From NCBI GenBank assembly GCA_030248215.1, contig JASANG010002376.1, forward strand, positions 1 through 64,000: a stretch of 64,000 nucleotides of DNA, in the 5' to 3' direction. Source of the stretch: Enoplolaimus lenunculus. Taxonomy: Eukaryota; Nematoda; Enoplea; Enoplida; Thoracostomopsidae. Made by a program: the position numbers and the translations under genes. The stretch's first letter is position 1. Each line of letters starts with the position of its first letter. A model generated the notes under the pieces. It ran no database searches and was not told the origin of the DNA. It was given only the letters and a program-made list of their open reading frames with translations. Positions 24,401-34,500 of the stretch are shown here, piece after piece.

Positions 24401-27342
24401 TGTGGGTAGGAATTTTCTACTCGATCCGCGCTTTACCCAGGCAAATATGAATTTTTTACCCGCGGGTTTAGCCACGCTAAAAAATTTACCCACGGCCACG
24501 ACCCACCTTTTACCCGCGCCTGAAGTTAAACCAGTATTTTAAAGATCGCTGGTTATTTTCCGTTTAATGAAGTTTTGCGTTAGCTCAAACCAATGAATTT
24601 TGCACATGAAAGCTTTCTAGAAACATCAAAATTTCAAACCCTTCTAGATAAAGCGCACAACTTTTGCTTTTTCAATGCTCACTGACCAGCTATAGTTGTA
24701 ATACCGTACGTTTTGCACTTTAAAACCGTTAAAGTTTTGGCGCGTGTAAACACTGGTAAATTTTTTTACCCGCCTGATACAAACCTTTATCTGAGGTTTA
24801 TACCTGCGGCTGAAATTTTTCCCGATCCGCGTTTCCGCGGATATCCTCCTATAAAGTCCCACTCTGATCCTAATATCTATTGCTCTTGTTATAGAACGTT
24901 CGTTACAAGCACACATTGGGCTTTTTTTTGTTTAAAACCAATCGGTAGCTGATGACATAAGCTACAGATATTTGAAAATACAAGTTGAAGATATATATAA
25001 ATAAACTTCAAGCCGTATAAGCTTTCGCTTAGACTTACACTTAGGCTTTGCACGCTTAGATTCACAGATTCCGAAAAACTAGAACGTGAGTTTCAGCTAA
25101 AACATGTAATCAGTTTATGGATCAGGCGTTAAACTTTGCGTTTAAATCAACGCTTTAGTTTAACCCAAACCTGAAAAGTCTTCCAAAGCTTAACGCTGTA
25201 CCGCCGCCGACATTCGTCATAAAACCCGTATACCCGATTTATTGCAGCGCATTCATGATTGCCTCGAAGAAGAAAAAAGTTTTCTGGATATTTTAATTTG
25301 TAGCAAAACAGCAGAACGACCGTTTCTATTGATTGTTTACCACGATCAACATAGTCGCCTAGAACAAAAGTCTAATAGGCTATATATGGTATAAGTCGAT
25401 AATCTGGATACTGGATCCGGTTAAAATCTTTGCACGTTTTCGTTATACGATCACCATTCCGATGTTTTGCGACAATTCTTTAAACGGCTGAATGTGTCAA
25501 GTTTTAGCTGTTTTGTCTACTTTCAAGGGTCTCTATACCGATTTTCGCATCAATATTTTGGCCAATGTAAAGAACAGTTGCGGAACAGCGATATTAGCAT
25601 ATTCCTAAGATTAAGCCTATGCCTAAGCCTAAGCGTAAGAATGAGCAGATTCCTAAGCCTAAGCCTAAGCCAAGCAAAAAATTAGTCTATAGCTTAAGGT
25701 TACTCTTTTCTAGTCCCACAGAAAAATGTTCCGCCTTTGATCTTTACATGAGCCGATATGTTCTACTCCGTGTAAGATCGGGGATCATATTCTCAAATGT
25801 ATATAGCAACTATCCAGTTAGTAATGGGTTATCAAACCCACTAACTATTGCAGTTGTTGAACTCAGAATTGGTACAGGAGCATAGCAAATCAAATCCGAA
25901 AAATATTGCTGGTTTTTGAGCCTCATCATTCAGTGGTTGAAAAGTTACATGACCTATCACAAACTGGTGATTGGTGCTTTTCCGTTACAACACCTTACCA
26001 AGAAATAAATAATTCGCTGCCGGTGGAAACCCGCCGTAACTGAACAACCGAAGCAAATCGTGAAATTGCCCGTGAACGTCACCACAGACTTTCAACGGAG
26101 CTTCAAGTTCCAAAAGCATTGGTTGATTGTAGAATATATCGCGAGCTCGCATGATCACCGTGTGAATCTCTTGTTCATTCATTTCAACTTGTTTCGCTTG
26201 TTTTTGACCACGAATTGAAACCAATCGCTAAAACCACATAATTTAAGTCTCAGGGCAGGCAGCTACGACGTGTGACCAAGACGAAAATCTCCCCTGTTTA
26301 CTGACTTCGATTTGATTTCATTGCCCAAAAGATTTATCGACAACAAAGAACTCTGTTAGCAACAGTTTCCTGCCGACGCTGTTAAATAGCACTGCGGCCT
26401 CTACCAAAGTTTCGATGTTGCGAACCGCTTTTACTGAAACGGCCTGGTGAGCTCAACTAATCGTAACCAAACATTTTTTCAGTTGTAAGCATATTTATTG
26501 TGACATGCAGATGCATGGATGCAAAATAAAGCCGCATACTGAATGCTGATGCTACAGATCGGTTACAACACTGATGCATAAGACGTAGTGCTTTCATAGG
26601 CAGCAGCAGTAAAACATAAAAGAACCAAGATACACAAGTCTAAATGTTGACGGTCTCAAAGGTATAAAAAATCCGAAACATCAACTGCTGAGTGTGAGGT
26701 GGCGTGGCTCTGTGGTAGCGCGCACGACTGACAATGTGTCGGCAATGGGTCATGGGATCGAAACATCATCAGAACCCCCTCATTTTTTGCCGCAAGAACT
26801 CTGAACTGAAAACCGTCGTACCCCATCCTATAATCAACAGTGGCCTGGTTCCTAGAGGCTCGTGCGTCAAATTACCGGTCGCTCATATGAAAGTCTTGAG
26901 CTGATGACCCATCGCGGACTTGTATACCAAATGAAATATAAAATTCTGCACGGGATAAATGACCATATAATCGAACCTTCCTTAATTACGCTATTTCTTG
27001 AACCATATATAAAGTTGGGCCGATGTTACTTTAAGGAGCGTAACAGTCGATTAAGCGTTTTCCTAAACCTAAGCCTAGCGTTACAAAAATGTGTTCCTAA
27101 GCCTAAGCCTAAGCTTAAGCCTAAGCCTAAGAATAAGCCTAAGCAAAAAATGTAATCTAGAATCTAAACCTCGTTTATGGACCCACCAGAAACCTGGACG
27201 CCCCATAAAGTAACATGAGCCTAAAGTTTTCACTAACGAAAATATATACCTGAATTAACTCATCAACATTTATCGGGCCGTATGCGCCACGAGCTGATGT
27301 AGAGCTCATATCCGCCAACGAATACTCGCCGTAAGCATCCAT
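18453..27342 (-). CDS. PP1-type Ser/Thr protein phosphatase catalytic subunit
   Basis: Metal-dependent phosphoserine/threonine phosphatase acting with RVxF-type targeting subunits. Seven exons on the - strand: 27342-27250, 26227-25999, 25358-25171, 23290-23107, 21597-21494, 20559-20425, 18500-18453. All phases agree and the ORF runs from ATG to TGA, 326 residues (PP1 is about 330). Catalytic motifs are complete: GDVHG 80-84, GDYVDRG 108-114, GNHE 140-143, H190 in MHGG, RAHQ 263-266, and [11 protein letters not shown]. Each sits 17 residues beyond human PP1alpha. The N terminus carries a 17-residue extension before [10 protein letters not shown]. Differences from canonical PP1: H196 replaces the Asp of [14 protein letters not shown] replaces the WGENDRG loop, and the tail is only [15 protein letters not shown] without the TPPR Cdk site. 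These traits suggest one of the divergent nematode PP1 paralogues (GSP-3/4-like, often germline), which is inference. Introns hold many MITEs. Convergent with eps-8, 2.35 kb apart. Confidence 0.93.
18961..19084 (+). mobile_element. hAT-like MITE with TTAGGC hexamers, nested insertion
   Basis: Termini GGCCAATGTTACTTT and AAAGTAACATGGACC are inverted repeats. The flanks show a perfect 8-bp duplication, GAAATAAC, at 18953-18960 and 19085-19092. The interior has CCTAAG hexamers. It sits inside an older repeat of the GGATATCC-type family, whose sequence resumes directly after the duplication. Confidence 0.85.
19895..20249. mobile_element. MITE-like repeat (AGGATGTA...GGATATCCGG)
   Basis: AGGATGTAAACAGATAGT at the left, ACGGATATCCGGTACACCC at the right. 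Similar copies at 30222-30553 and, reversed, 27777-28095; a further one near 18903-19330 is split by the insertion at 18961-19084. Confidence 0.55.
20695..20929. mobile_element. MITE (CACTGTAAATTC family)
   Basis: CACTGTCAATTCCAATGAGT at the left and CTGGAATTTACAATG at the right; same GAGTTGA-rich interior. Intron of PP1. Confidence 0.72.
21101..21309. mobile_element. Fold-back MITE, almost a full hairpin
   Basis: Starts CACTGCAAAAAACGGTGAG and ends CACCATTTTTTGCAGTG, with TA on both sides. About 70 bases at each end are near-perfect inverted repeats (both include TCTCCGAAATAGGCTCTACG or its complement), and the centre repeats AGTC/GACT units, so nearly all 209 bases can pair. PP1 intron. 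Confidence 0.85.
22089..22339. mobile_element. C/G-run MITE (GGCTGCCG ends)
   Basis: Inverted ends GGCTGCCGCCCC and GACGGCAGCC, each followed by a C or G homopolymer run (up to about 14 G at 22308-22322). PP1 intron. Confidence 0.6.
22566..22825 (+). mobile_element. hAT-like MITE with the longest TTAGGC array
   Basis: Ends GGCCCGTGTATAGAACAGGG and CCCTGTTCTGTACATAG are inverted. Between 22611 and 22750 there are about a dozen CCTAAG hexamers, broken twice by the same GCGTATGGATGAGCC spacer, so the array has a higher-order period of roughly 54 bases. It is in an intron of the PP1 gene. Confidence 0.82.
22852..23057. mobile_element. GC-rich MITE (GGGCTGCGCTGTACT ends)
   Basis: Left GGGCTGCGCTGTACTCGTTG and right AGTATAGCGCAGCCC are inverted. 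The 206 bases form a strongly GC-rich island 50 bases from the PP1 exon 23290-23107, so it may affect the splicing of that intron. Confidence 0.65.
23311..23652. mobile_element. MITE (GGGTGCAACCGGATGT ends)
   Basis: GGGTGCAACCGGATGT at the left and ACATCCGGTTGTAC at the right; interior has GGAGCCGGAG words. PP1 intron; a relative follows at 23705 and others lie near 1270 and 51630/55790. Confidence 0.65.
23705..23961. mobile_element. MITE (GGGTGCAAC family)
   Basis: Starts GGGTGCAACTGAAGG and ends AAATCCGATTGTACTC, with GGAGCCGGAG words inside. Diverged ends. Confidence 0.5.
25560..25754 (+). mobile_element. hAT-like MITE with TTAGGC hexamers
   Basis: Inverted ends GGCCAATGTAAAGA and TCTTTACATGAGCC; flanks AATATTTT and GATATGTT agree at 6 of 8 bases. 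Degenerate CCTAAG repeats fill 25606-25680. Intron of the PP1 gene. Confidence 0.78.
26699..26772 (+). repeat. tRNA-like sequence (pseudo-tRNA or SINE head)
   Basis: GTGGCGTGGCTCTGTGGTAG resembles an acceptor start and A box; GGGATCGAAACATC resembles a B box 40 bases on. Stems are imperfect, so a functional tRNA is unlikely. PP1 intron 1. Confidence 0.45.
27018..27221 (+). mobile_element. hAT-like MITE with TTAGGC hexamers
   Basis: Inverted termini GGCCGATGTTACTTTA and TAAAGTAACATGAGCC, flanked by TAAAGTTG and TAAAGTTT (7 of 8 match). The interior carries a run of CCTAAG/CTTAAG hexamers at about 27061-27145. It lies just downstream of exon 1 of the PP1 gene, ending 29 bases from the splice donor. 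Confidence 0.82.
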
Positions 27343-27776
27343 TTCCCAAACGGCGAACGAGTAAAATGTATCTGGAATTTTATGTATTAAAATTCAAAAT
27401 CATATCAAAATTATACTTGAAAACCGATCAATTTATAGGCTGGAACTGGACTGTAGAAACATCCCTTATGGTTGACTTTAATCTTTAAGTAGTCAGTCTT
27501 AATTTTGTGACCACATACTATCTCTTAACCGATAATGCTGAAGGATTAAAAGACTAAAATGTAATATAAACAATTTAAATAACTATCTTATATATACTTA
27601 CTGAAATAACGAGTTTTTGACAAGAGCTCAGTCAACTGCAATCGCTGAGTATAAAATTTAAAGTAAACATTAATTAAAATTTTCTATGTTGGAATTCAAC
27701 TTCTCATAAAAAGTGCGATGTTAAAAAGTTTAAAGTTGAAAAACGTGAATCAGTATTCAGTAGTACAGTATCGCAG

Positions 27777-28095
27777 ATGGGCACTGGATATCCGAATATA
27801 AAAAATATTTAACTATCAGGTTGTAACCAAATATCCGTTTCTGTTTCCGTTAAAAATCAGTGTCCGTTTGCGTTTTCGTTTCCGTTATAGAAAATACCAG
27901 AAATTCTGATATTTTTATGTTCAAAATTAGCTATATATCACGTATATATGTCGCAATTTTTTGTTACTGATATGCTGCATTTGTTCAATATGAAGTTAAA
28001 ATTATCACATTCATCCAAAATCTTAAAAAATTCAGTGCATCCGCAATATTTTTTCTTTAAAAATTTACAGAGCCCAGTAAATAATCGCATGCCTC
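27777..28095. mobile_element. MITE-like repeat (AGGATGTA family, reverse)
   Basis: Begins GGGCACTGGATATCCG and carries the family interior in reverse orientation; the distal end is lost next to the half fold-back at 28113. Confidence 0.45.
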
Positions 28096-28112
28096 AATTG
28101 TGGTGGTACTCT

Positions 28113-28219
28113 CACTAAGTCGCACGTTTGACTCCGGCGGAGTCGAATTTGACTCAGTTTGGGTAGTCCCGTAGAGCCTATATCGGAGGGAGTCAATTTG
28201 ACTCACATTTTTTGCAGTG
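28113..28219. mobile_element. Half copy of the fold-back MITE
   Basis: Matches the right half of the 21101-21309 element, ending ATTTTTTGCAGTG; the left half is absent. Confidence 0.7.
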
Positions 28220-28342
28220 CACATTCATCATTTTTCAACTTTTGTGTAAAACGGTTTTTCGTAGGGTGTCCCCACAGCTATCAAACAAATCAGTGAGCTC
28301 ACCTTTATTATAGATCAATCAATCGATAAGCATCCACAACTA

Positions 28343-28731
28343 CTGTAGTGACCCGAATAAGAGGGTGTAGGGTAATAAGAGGGATCCCCATTTTGAGTCC
28401 CAATCAATAGGACTCCGTATCCCTAATAAGAGTCCGTAAGCGCATAGAGTCTCTAAATCCTAATTAGAGTCCATGAAGGCCAGTTATTCCTAATCGTAGT
28501 TCATAAATGACTCCAGGACCAAATAAAATTAGTGCGAATCTTTAAGCGTACTTAAATTTTGAAAGTAATTCCTATTAAGTATCACCTTGCACTGTACCGG
28601 TTATATATCAGTAACGAAAGGTGGCGGAACGTGGGTTAAAAATAAATAACAGTCCGTAACCGAATAACAAGGGGTACCCTCGGGAGAGGCCAAATAAAGA
28701 TCAGTTCCCCGTCTTATTCGGGTCACGACAG
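28343..28731 (+). mobile_element. TA-flanked MITE (CTGTAGTGACCC family)
   Basis: CTGTAGTGACCCGAATAA at the left, CTTATTCGGGTCACGACAG at the right, TA on the left only. Upstream of the PP1 gene. Confidence 0.8.
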
Positions 28732-28894
28732 TGCGCTGGGGCCCCGTCCTTGTCTGCTCCGGCACTGAGTTTCCGCCCTGCCGGATATTTATCTCGAAAG
28801 AAATATGTATCCGGATATTCGGCGGATATCCAAAAAGCTATTGTGCAAAACTTTTCTGAATAATTTGCATTGTTTCAACACTAGCTGGAACTAA

Positions 28895-29050
28895 CAAAAA
28901 AATTCTGTATTCAAAGCTGATGAAAAAATTCTGTATTCAAAGCTGATGAAAAAATTCTGTATTCAAAGCTGATGAAAAAACTCTGTATTCAAAGCTGATG
29001 AAAAAATTCTGTATTCAAAGCTGATGAAAAAATTATGTATTCAAAGCTGA
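28895..29050 (+). repeat. Six-copy 26-bp tandem repeat
   Basis: Unit of 26 bases containing AAAAAATTCTGTATTCAAAG, six copies with three single-base variants. Intergenic, upstream of PP1. Confidence 0.95.
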
Positions 29051-29327
29051 CTCAGAATATTGTACCAAATTCTTGACGAGGTTGTTCGTAAGCTAATATC
29101 ATATGACATTCGAGTCTGGTCTGTTGACCCGATATAACAGTCCGAATTTTAACGTTGACGTTGAATCGAGATGGGATAAACCGTAACCCGCCTGTGATGG
29201 TTAACGTGAATCTCGTATAAAGACAATGCTGCTCTACAAACGATCAGGATTTTATACAAACTTTTAAAGTGTATTTGAATTGAATGTCTTGACTGATTAG
29301 GTTCTATATATTCGTCGTTATAAGGTA

Positions 29328-29732
29328 CTGTGTTGACCCGAATAAGAGGGGAAGGGGTAACAGGGGGTCCCCATTTTGAGTCTGAATCAATTGGAGTCCG
29401 TACCCCTATAGAATCCATAAATGTCAAATAACCCTAATTGCAGCACATAAACGACTCCAGGACCAAATAACACGAGCTCGAAGCTTTAAAGCATACTTAA
29501 ATTTTGAAAGTACATTCCTAAGTATAACCTTGTATTATCGCTCAATCTACTGACACAAGACAAATAAACGTTTAATTCAACGGATAGTTGCAGTACCGAA
29601 TATATATCTGTAACGAAGGGTGGTTGAGCGTGGGTTAAAAATAAATAACAGTCCGTAACCGAAGAACAAGGTGGGTACCCTGTGGAAAGGCCAAATAATT
29701 ATCAGTCCCCCCTCTTATTCGAATCACTACAG
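29328..29732 (+). mobile_element. TA-flanked MITE (CTGTAGTGACCC family)
   Basis: CTGTGTTGACCCGAATAA and TTATTCGAATCACTACAG with TA on both sides; 600 bases downstream of the 28343 copy, same orientation. Confidence 0.8.
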
Positions 29733-29813
29733 TACCAGGATGGCACAAACGGATCAACCCAAAATACCATATGTGGTATACAAAAGGTATTTGTGACTAT
29801 AGCTTAACCCTTT

Positions 29814-30075
29814 CTCACATGAATATTTTCAATTTCATAAGAGATGCACTTTCAAGGTAAGATTCAATCCCCAGTCTCTCGTCTGCGAGGCGTTTACGAC
29901 GACCACACTCAGCTACAGGAGCTTGACGCTCGAGCCCGAGGGGGCTCTCACGTCTTGTAAAGATTTTGCACTACACATGTGTTAGATTTGTTAAACAATG
30001 CTCACAGTGTCTGTGTTGCTCATTTATTATTTTTATTTAGTTGCTCATAGTATACTCTATGAGTTAAAGGGTTAA
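29814..30075 (-). mobile_element. piggyBac-like MITE with tRNA-like core (reverse)
   Basis: TTAACCCTTTCTCACAT at the left and AGTTAAAGGGTTAA at the right; the core on the - strand has TAGCTGAGTGTGGTCG and GGGATTGAATC. Intergenic between PP1 and lin-37, outside the palindrome, so the family is not limited to the GH31 locus. Confidence 0.78.
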
Positions 30076-30221
30076 AACGCCATACATTTCAATGATGAAT
30101 CCAACCACACCGAATGTAAACGAAAGTTCCTGTGTTTCTGCAATGGAAAGCACAGAAAGCATCTCTTAGTATAGCAGTAAATCTTTTGGTTGGGGAAACT
30201 GTTGCCAGGAGGGCAGATTTC

Positions 30222-30553
30222 AGGATGTACACGGATAGTTAAAATAACGGAAAAGGATATTAAGTATAAAAATTTGCAAAATCGGTTGTTTCTCCAACTC
30301 AGTGAAGTGTGCGCATACTCACCAGTTTCAAAAATTTAGTTAAAAATGGATGAATCGGGAATTTTAAGGTTTTGGATGAATTACGTAATTTTTATTTCAT
30401 TTCGAACAATTGCAGCCTATTATCTGTAGCGAAAAATTGCTATATATACCACATTTCTAACTAATTTTGAAAGTAAAAATAACAGAATTTCCATGATTTC
30501 TATAACGGAAACGGACACCGCTTTTGACCAGAAACGGATATCCGGCAACGCCC
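30222..30553. mobile_element. MITE-like repeat (AGGATGTA family)
   Basis: Same order of landmarks as 19895-20249 (AGGATGTACACGGATAGT to GGATATCCGGCAACGCCC). Intergenic. Confidence 0.55.
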
Positions 30554-31150
30554 TGGCAGGCCTTCATACTGGACGTGGACCACTAACTTTATGCCACTAC
30601 AGTCGCTCAGTAGTCATTACATTTTAACAACCCAAACTTTACTGTTGTTTTCCACCTTAAAGTTTGTACTAGGGAGTAAACGAATATAATACACACAATC
30701 GGAAAACCGCAAAACAAAGCCGGAGAAAGTACAAACGCGTATGCGTTACCGGGCCGGAGGTGAACGAAAACCAAGCAAGTGAAAATCACGTTAAACCCAC
30801 TTTAGCGTTCCTTCCGGAAAATTCCGACAGAAAAAAATTGTCCAAAATTTACAAATAAACACAATGAACGAGTTGTTAAATCTCTGAAACAGCAAAAATT
30901 TTACGACAGAAATTGTGGGAACCTACGGCAAGAATACCACCATTGGCAGCAGTCGGGACCAGACCTCCGGTTGTGTCTTGGCGTGGAGAACGCCTGTTTT
31001 GAGCATGTGAAAATTGTAAACTGATTTGTAAGCAAGTCCCTGATCTAAATTTAGCCACTGCTGATGCAATTAGAAAGTCGACAAGGCGAGTTTTCCTGTT
31101 TAAAGGCTGAACAACCATTGTCATCGTTCAGCAATATGAAACGTCTAAAG

Positions 31151-31336
31151 ACCAATGTTACTTTTACCACCATACCTGTAGATTAATCATATTCACATGC
31201 CTTAGCCTAAGCTTTGAAAAAATTGTTAAATTGTTAACCTATGTAAGTCTAAGCCTAAGCAAAAATATAATCTTAAATTTAAGCAAATGTTTACAATCCT
31301 GCCAGAAAGCGAAACGGCCCTAAAACTTACATCTGC
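31151..31336 (+). mobile_element. Diverged member of the TTAGGC hexamer MITE family
   Basis: Starts ACCAATGTTACTTTTA and ends near CCCTAAAACTTACAT, with several CCTAAG-like units between. Termini are decayed, so the ends are approximate. It is just downstream of the lin-37 stop codon. Confidence 0.55.
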
Positions 31337-31508
31337 CTGACTGGCTATTAGCATTGTACTTGCCTAGCTTCTTTTTATAAAGGGCGGGAAACACCATCAT
31401 CCAGTTCTCGAAATGAACGCTGCTGTTTAAATAAACTTTCACTATTAGCGTTAGTGTACGCAAACAACACACAATACGCAGTAATAAAGGAGAAGCTAAT
31501 ACTCCTTT

Positions 31509-34500
31509 CTATTTTGAGTACGGCAGAGGCTGAGAGATCGATCCTGAACCCTGCACACCCCCCTCGTGATTTGCTTGGCCAGACTGGCTAGAAAACCCAT
31601 CAGATCCCGCATGAAACGACGCCGTTGCCAACGGTGGAGGTATTGAACTCTGCGAGTCTTGCATCTGTTGTTGTTGTGGCTGTTCTTGTTGCTGCGCGAT
31701 AGAGAATACTGCTTGCAGAACTTCCCAGCTTTTACGATACCGTTGATCACGAACGTCACAGTGTCTGATCCATTTTCGCTTGATAACTTTCCATCTGCGT
31801 ATATATGCCTTTAGAATATCGTCTCTGTCTTCCAAATTAGGTTCTGGTCCCTAAAATAAATGATAATACTAAAAAATTGAAACGCGTTTCGATATGTCAG
31901 TGTGATGATTGATAAAACAAATAACTGACGAATACGATTTGATAGCTTAAACTGATCCATAAAATTATGAAACATAATTCGAGGCCAAGATGAAGGCGTT
32001 ATGTAAAAAAACTGCCCGCAGAAACCAAAAAGTTCTTTTGAATTAGTATTTTATCATATTACACAATACAAAATTTAAAGCCGAACACGAGAGATGTCTG
32101 GTTTTCTGAAATCTTGTGAATTTAAGTAAGCTTTTAAAACGACAAAATGGTTAAGTAATTACTTAGCACATACTTACGTCATATGTTTATGTAGGGTTCC
32201 GGAAACCTACCACTGCGTACTAAACTAGGATGCTAAACTAACACAGAATTTTTAGAACTTATCATTTTGAAGTTACAAAATCATTTTTCAAAACTTCGAT
32301 CAAGCACTATGAACACGTAGTCACACAAAGTTTGAAACGCGAGTTCTTGCTACAAAGACTAACATGCGCGAATATTTCTTTACATTATACAAAAAAACCG
32401 TGGTGAAAATTTTGCAACCTTATTATGGTGTCGGTAAACTTGCGTACGGTTTAGATTTTAATACAGATTATAAACTTTACGCTAAGGCCAGCGCTGTACT
32501 TGTTCGCTTTTCTTGCGTACTGTACCCCACTGTTACGTACGGTGACAAATGACAAGTACAACGCAACCCTAAGACACTTTCATGTTTGTATAAATATCTT
32601 ACCAAATTTGCATCGTGATGAAGTGGCTGCGGATAAGGCATTACAGTATTTGTACTAGTTGTTGGTTCTGGAGCTGGTAAACGATAAATTTCGCTCGAAA
32701 TGTATGATTCCTGGAGAAAACACCTGATACTACAATAAATGACATATAACGTTTCTTCTTAGACGCAGCGAATCAAGCTCGAGTTCAACTATATGAAGCG
32801 AAGCTATGTAGTAAATAGGCCAATAGTACGACACAATCTGAAGCTTTTGCAACAGGTAAAGTATGTTACCAGTTTTACTAGATAGCAGTAAATAAATACA
32901 AACCTGGCCGGCCCCAATTAGAATTTGGTGACCGAGCTACTGCAAAGTGAAATTGCCGCTAAGAGGGTCTGATTTCATTGCTCGTAAAACAATACCTTAC
33001 CATATTTGTGATGCAACTGATAATCCCACGGTCTAGCTTTGATCTACGCAAAAACTAGCTTAGAATATTATCAAACCAGCAATCACAACCAAACTCTGTG
33101 TCTATAAACAGACAGCCTTGGGTAGAATAAAGTTCAGAACGCTTTCACCATTATCTACCAAAAACTCTAATATACTTCAAAACAAACGCAAGCTTCTAAT
33201 TATACCAAGCCATACGCAATTTTACAAAAGTATTTAAACCAGGATTGGGCTACATTACAACTTAAAGTTAAACAATACATACCAAATTGTCAGTAGAATC
33301 TGGGTTGAAGATTGAACTACCACTTTCTGGCTCAGATCGAACATTTTGACTAAAATCAAGGCGTCCAGAAGCCCATGCTCTGCACAGCCGAAACAAACTG
33401 ACGTCTGATTCTTTTTGGAATACAACTTCTGGCACCTCAAATGGCTTTTGACGAATTTCGAAAGGAAGGATCCCTGCAGTCAATATTATCAAGAAACGAT
33501 GATGACTATAAAACAGACAAGAAGATACAACTTACTAAACTCATCTAACTTCGAGAGTTGTGATTGCGCTCGGATATATATGACATGTATAGGTTTATAT
33601 CAAGGTGCGACCGGATATCGGGCTGCTTCATAAATCAACATCCGGATCCGGTATATTAACTTGTCAGATCTTTTTAAAAATTTCAATAAAATGAGACCAT
33701 CATTTGTGTTTATGACAACAGCCACGGAACTGATTGACTTATATACCTGTACATTTTTTTAACATACATGTATATATTGTAAATGTCTGCATGCGCCGGT
33801 GTCCGTTCACAATCTTTATTTAGTTACTATAACTTTGGAAAACCTGATAGTTGACCAGTGATAAGTTAATGACGTAACAGTATTTGAGCGTATCCCAATT
33901 CCAAACACATAAGGATAAACTTCAGCGTAAAAATAAGTCTAAAACAACAAGGCCCACGCCTAAACGAAAATAATAGCCTCTATCCTACGCACGGATGGGC
34001 GGCCTCGGTTAAAAACCGAGACCTGACTACAGAAACCGACCATTAAAAGCCTCAGTCTCGGTCGTTTTTTGTCATCACAGAAAAAATTACAATTTTTAAA
34101 ATAAATTATTTCTAATGGTTTTTTTGTAGTTTTTATGTTTTATGAAAATTTATAGATACAAAGCGAAAAGGCACTTTATTTGATTTACTTAAGAAAACCT
34201 GGATACACTTACAAATAACATGGTCCAAACAAATATTGCAACTAAACATAATGCTACAAAAACATAATAGTGGAGTAGGGTAATTGTTTAGGTGCTAAAA
34301 ATTCATCGGGTGTGAGATGTAAAGCTTTGTTATGTAAAGCCTTTGGATACCTTAGGCCACGGTAGGAAGAAACGTTACCTATGTTCCGATATTTGAATGC
34401 CACCTAGTATTAAATTTAAATTATAGTTCGGCGGATATTAGATTATCCGGCCCCCTCATTCTTCCGGTACCACAAAAACATTTGCCTATCTGGCTTCTCC

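Larger units (their letters stand above)
27343..31508. other. Intergenic region upstream of PP1
   Basis: 4.2 kb between the PP1 start and the lin-37 stop, both on the - strand. It is mostly repeats: 27777-28095, 28113-28219, 28343-28731, the 26-bp array 28895-29050, 29328-29732, 29814-30075, 30222-30553 and 31151-31336. Unique parts are AT-rich without recognisable genes. Confidence 0.7.
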
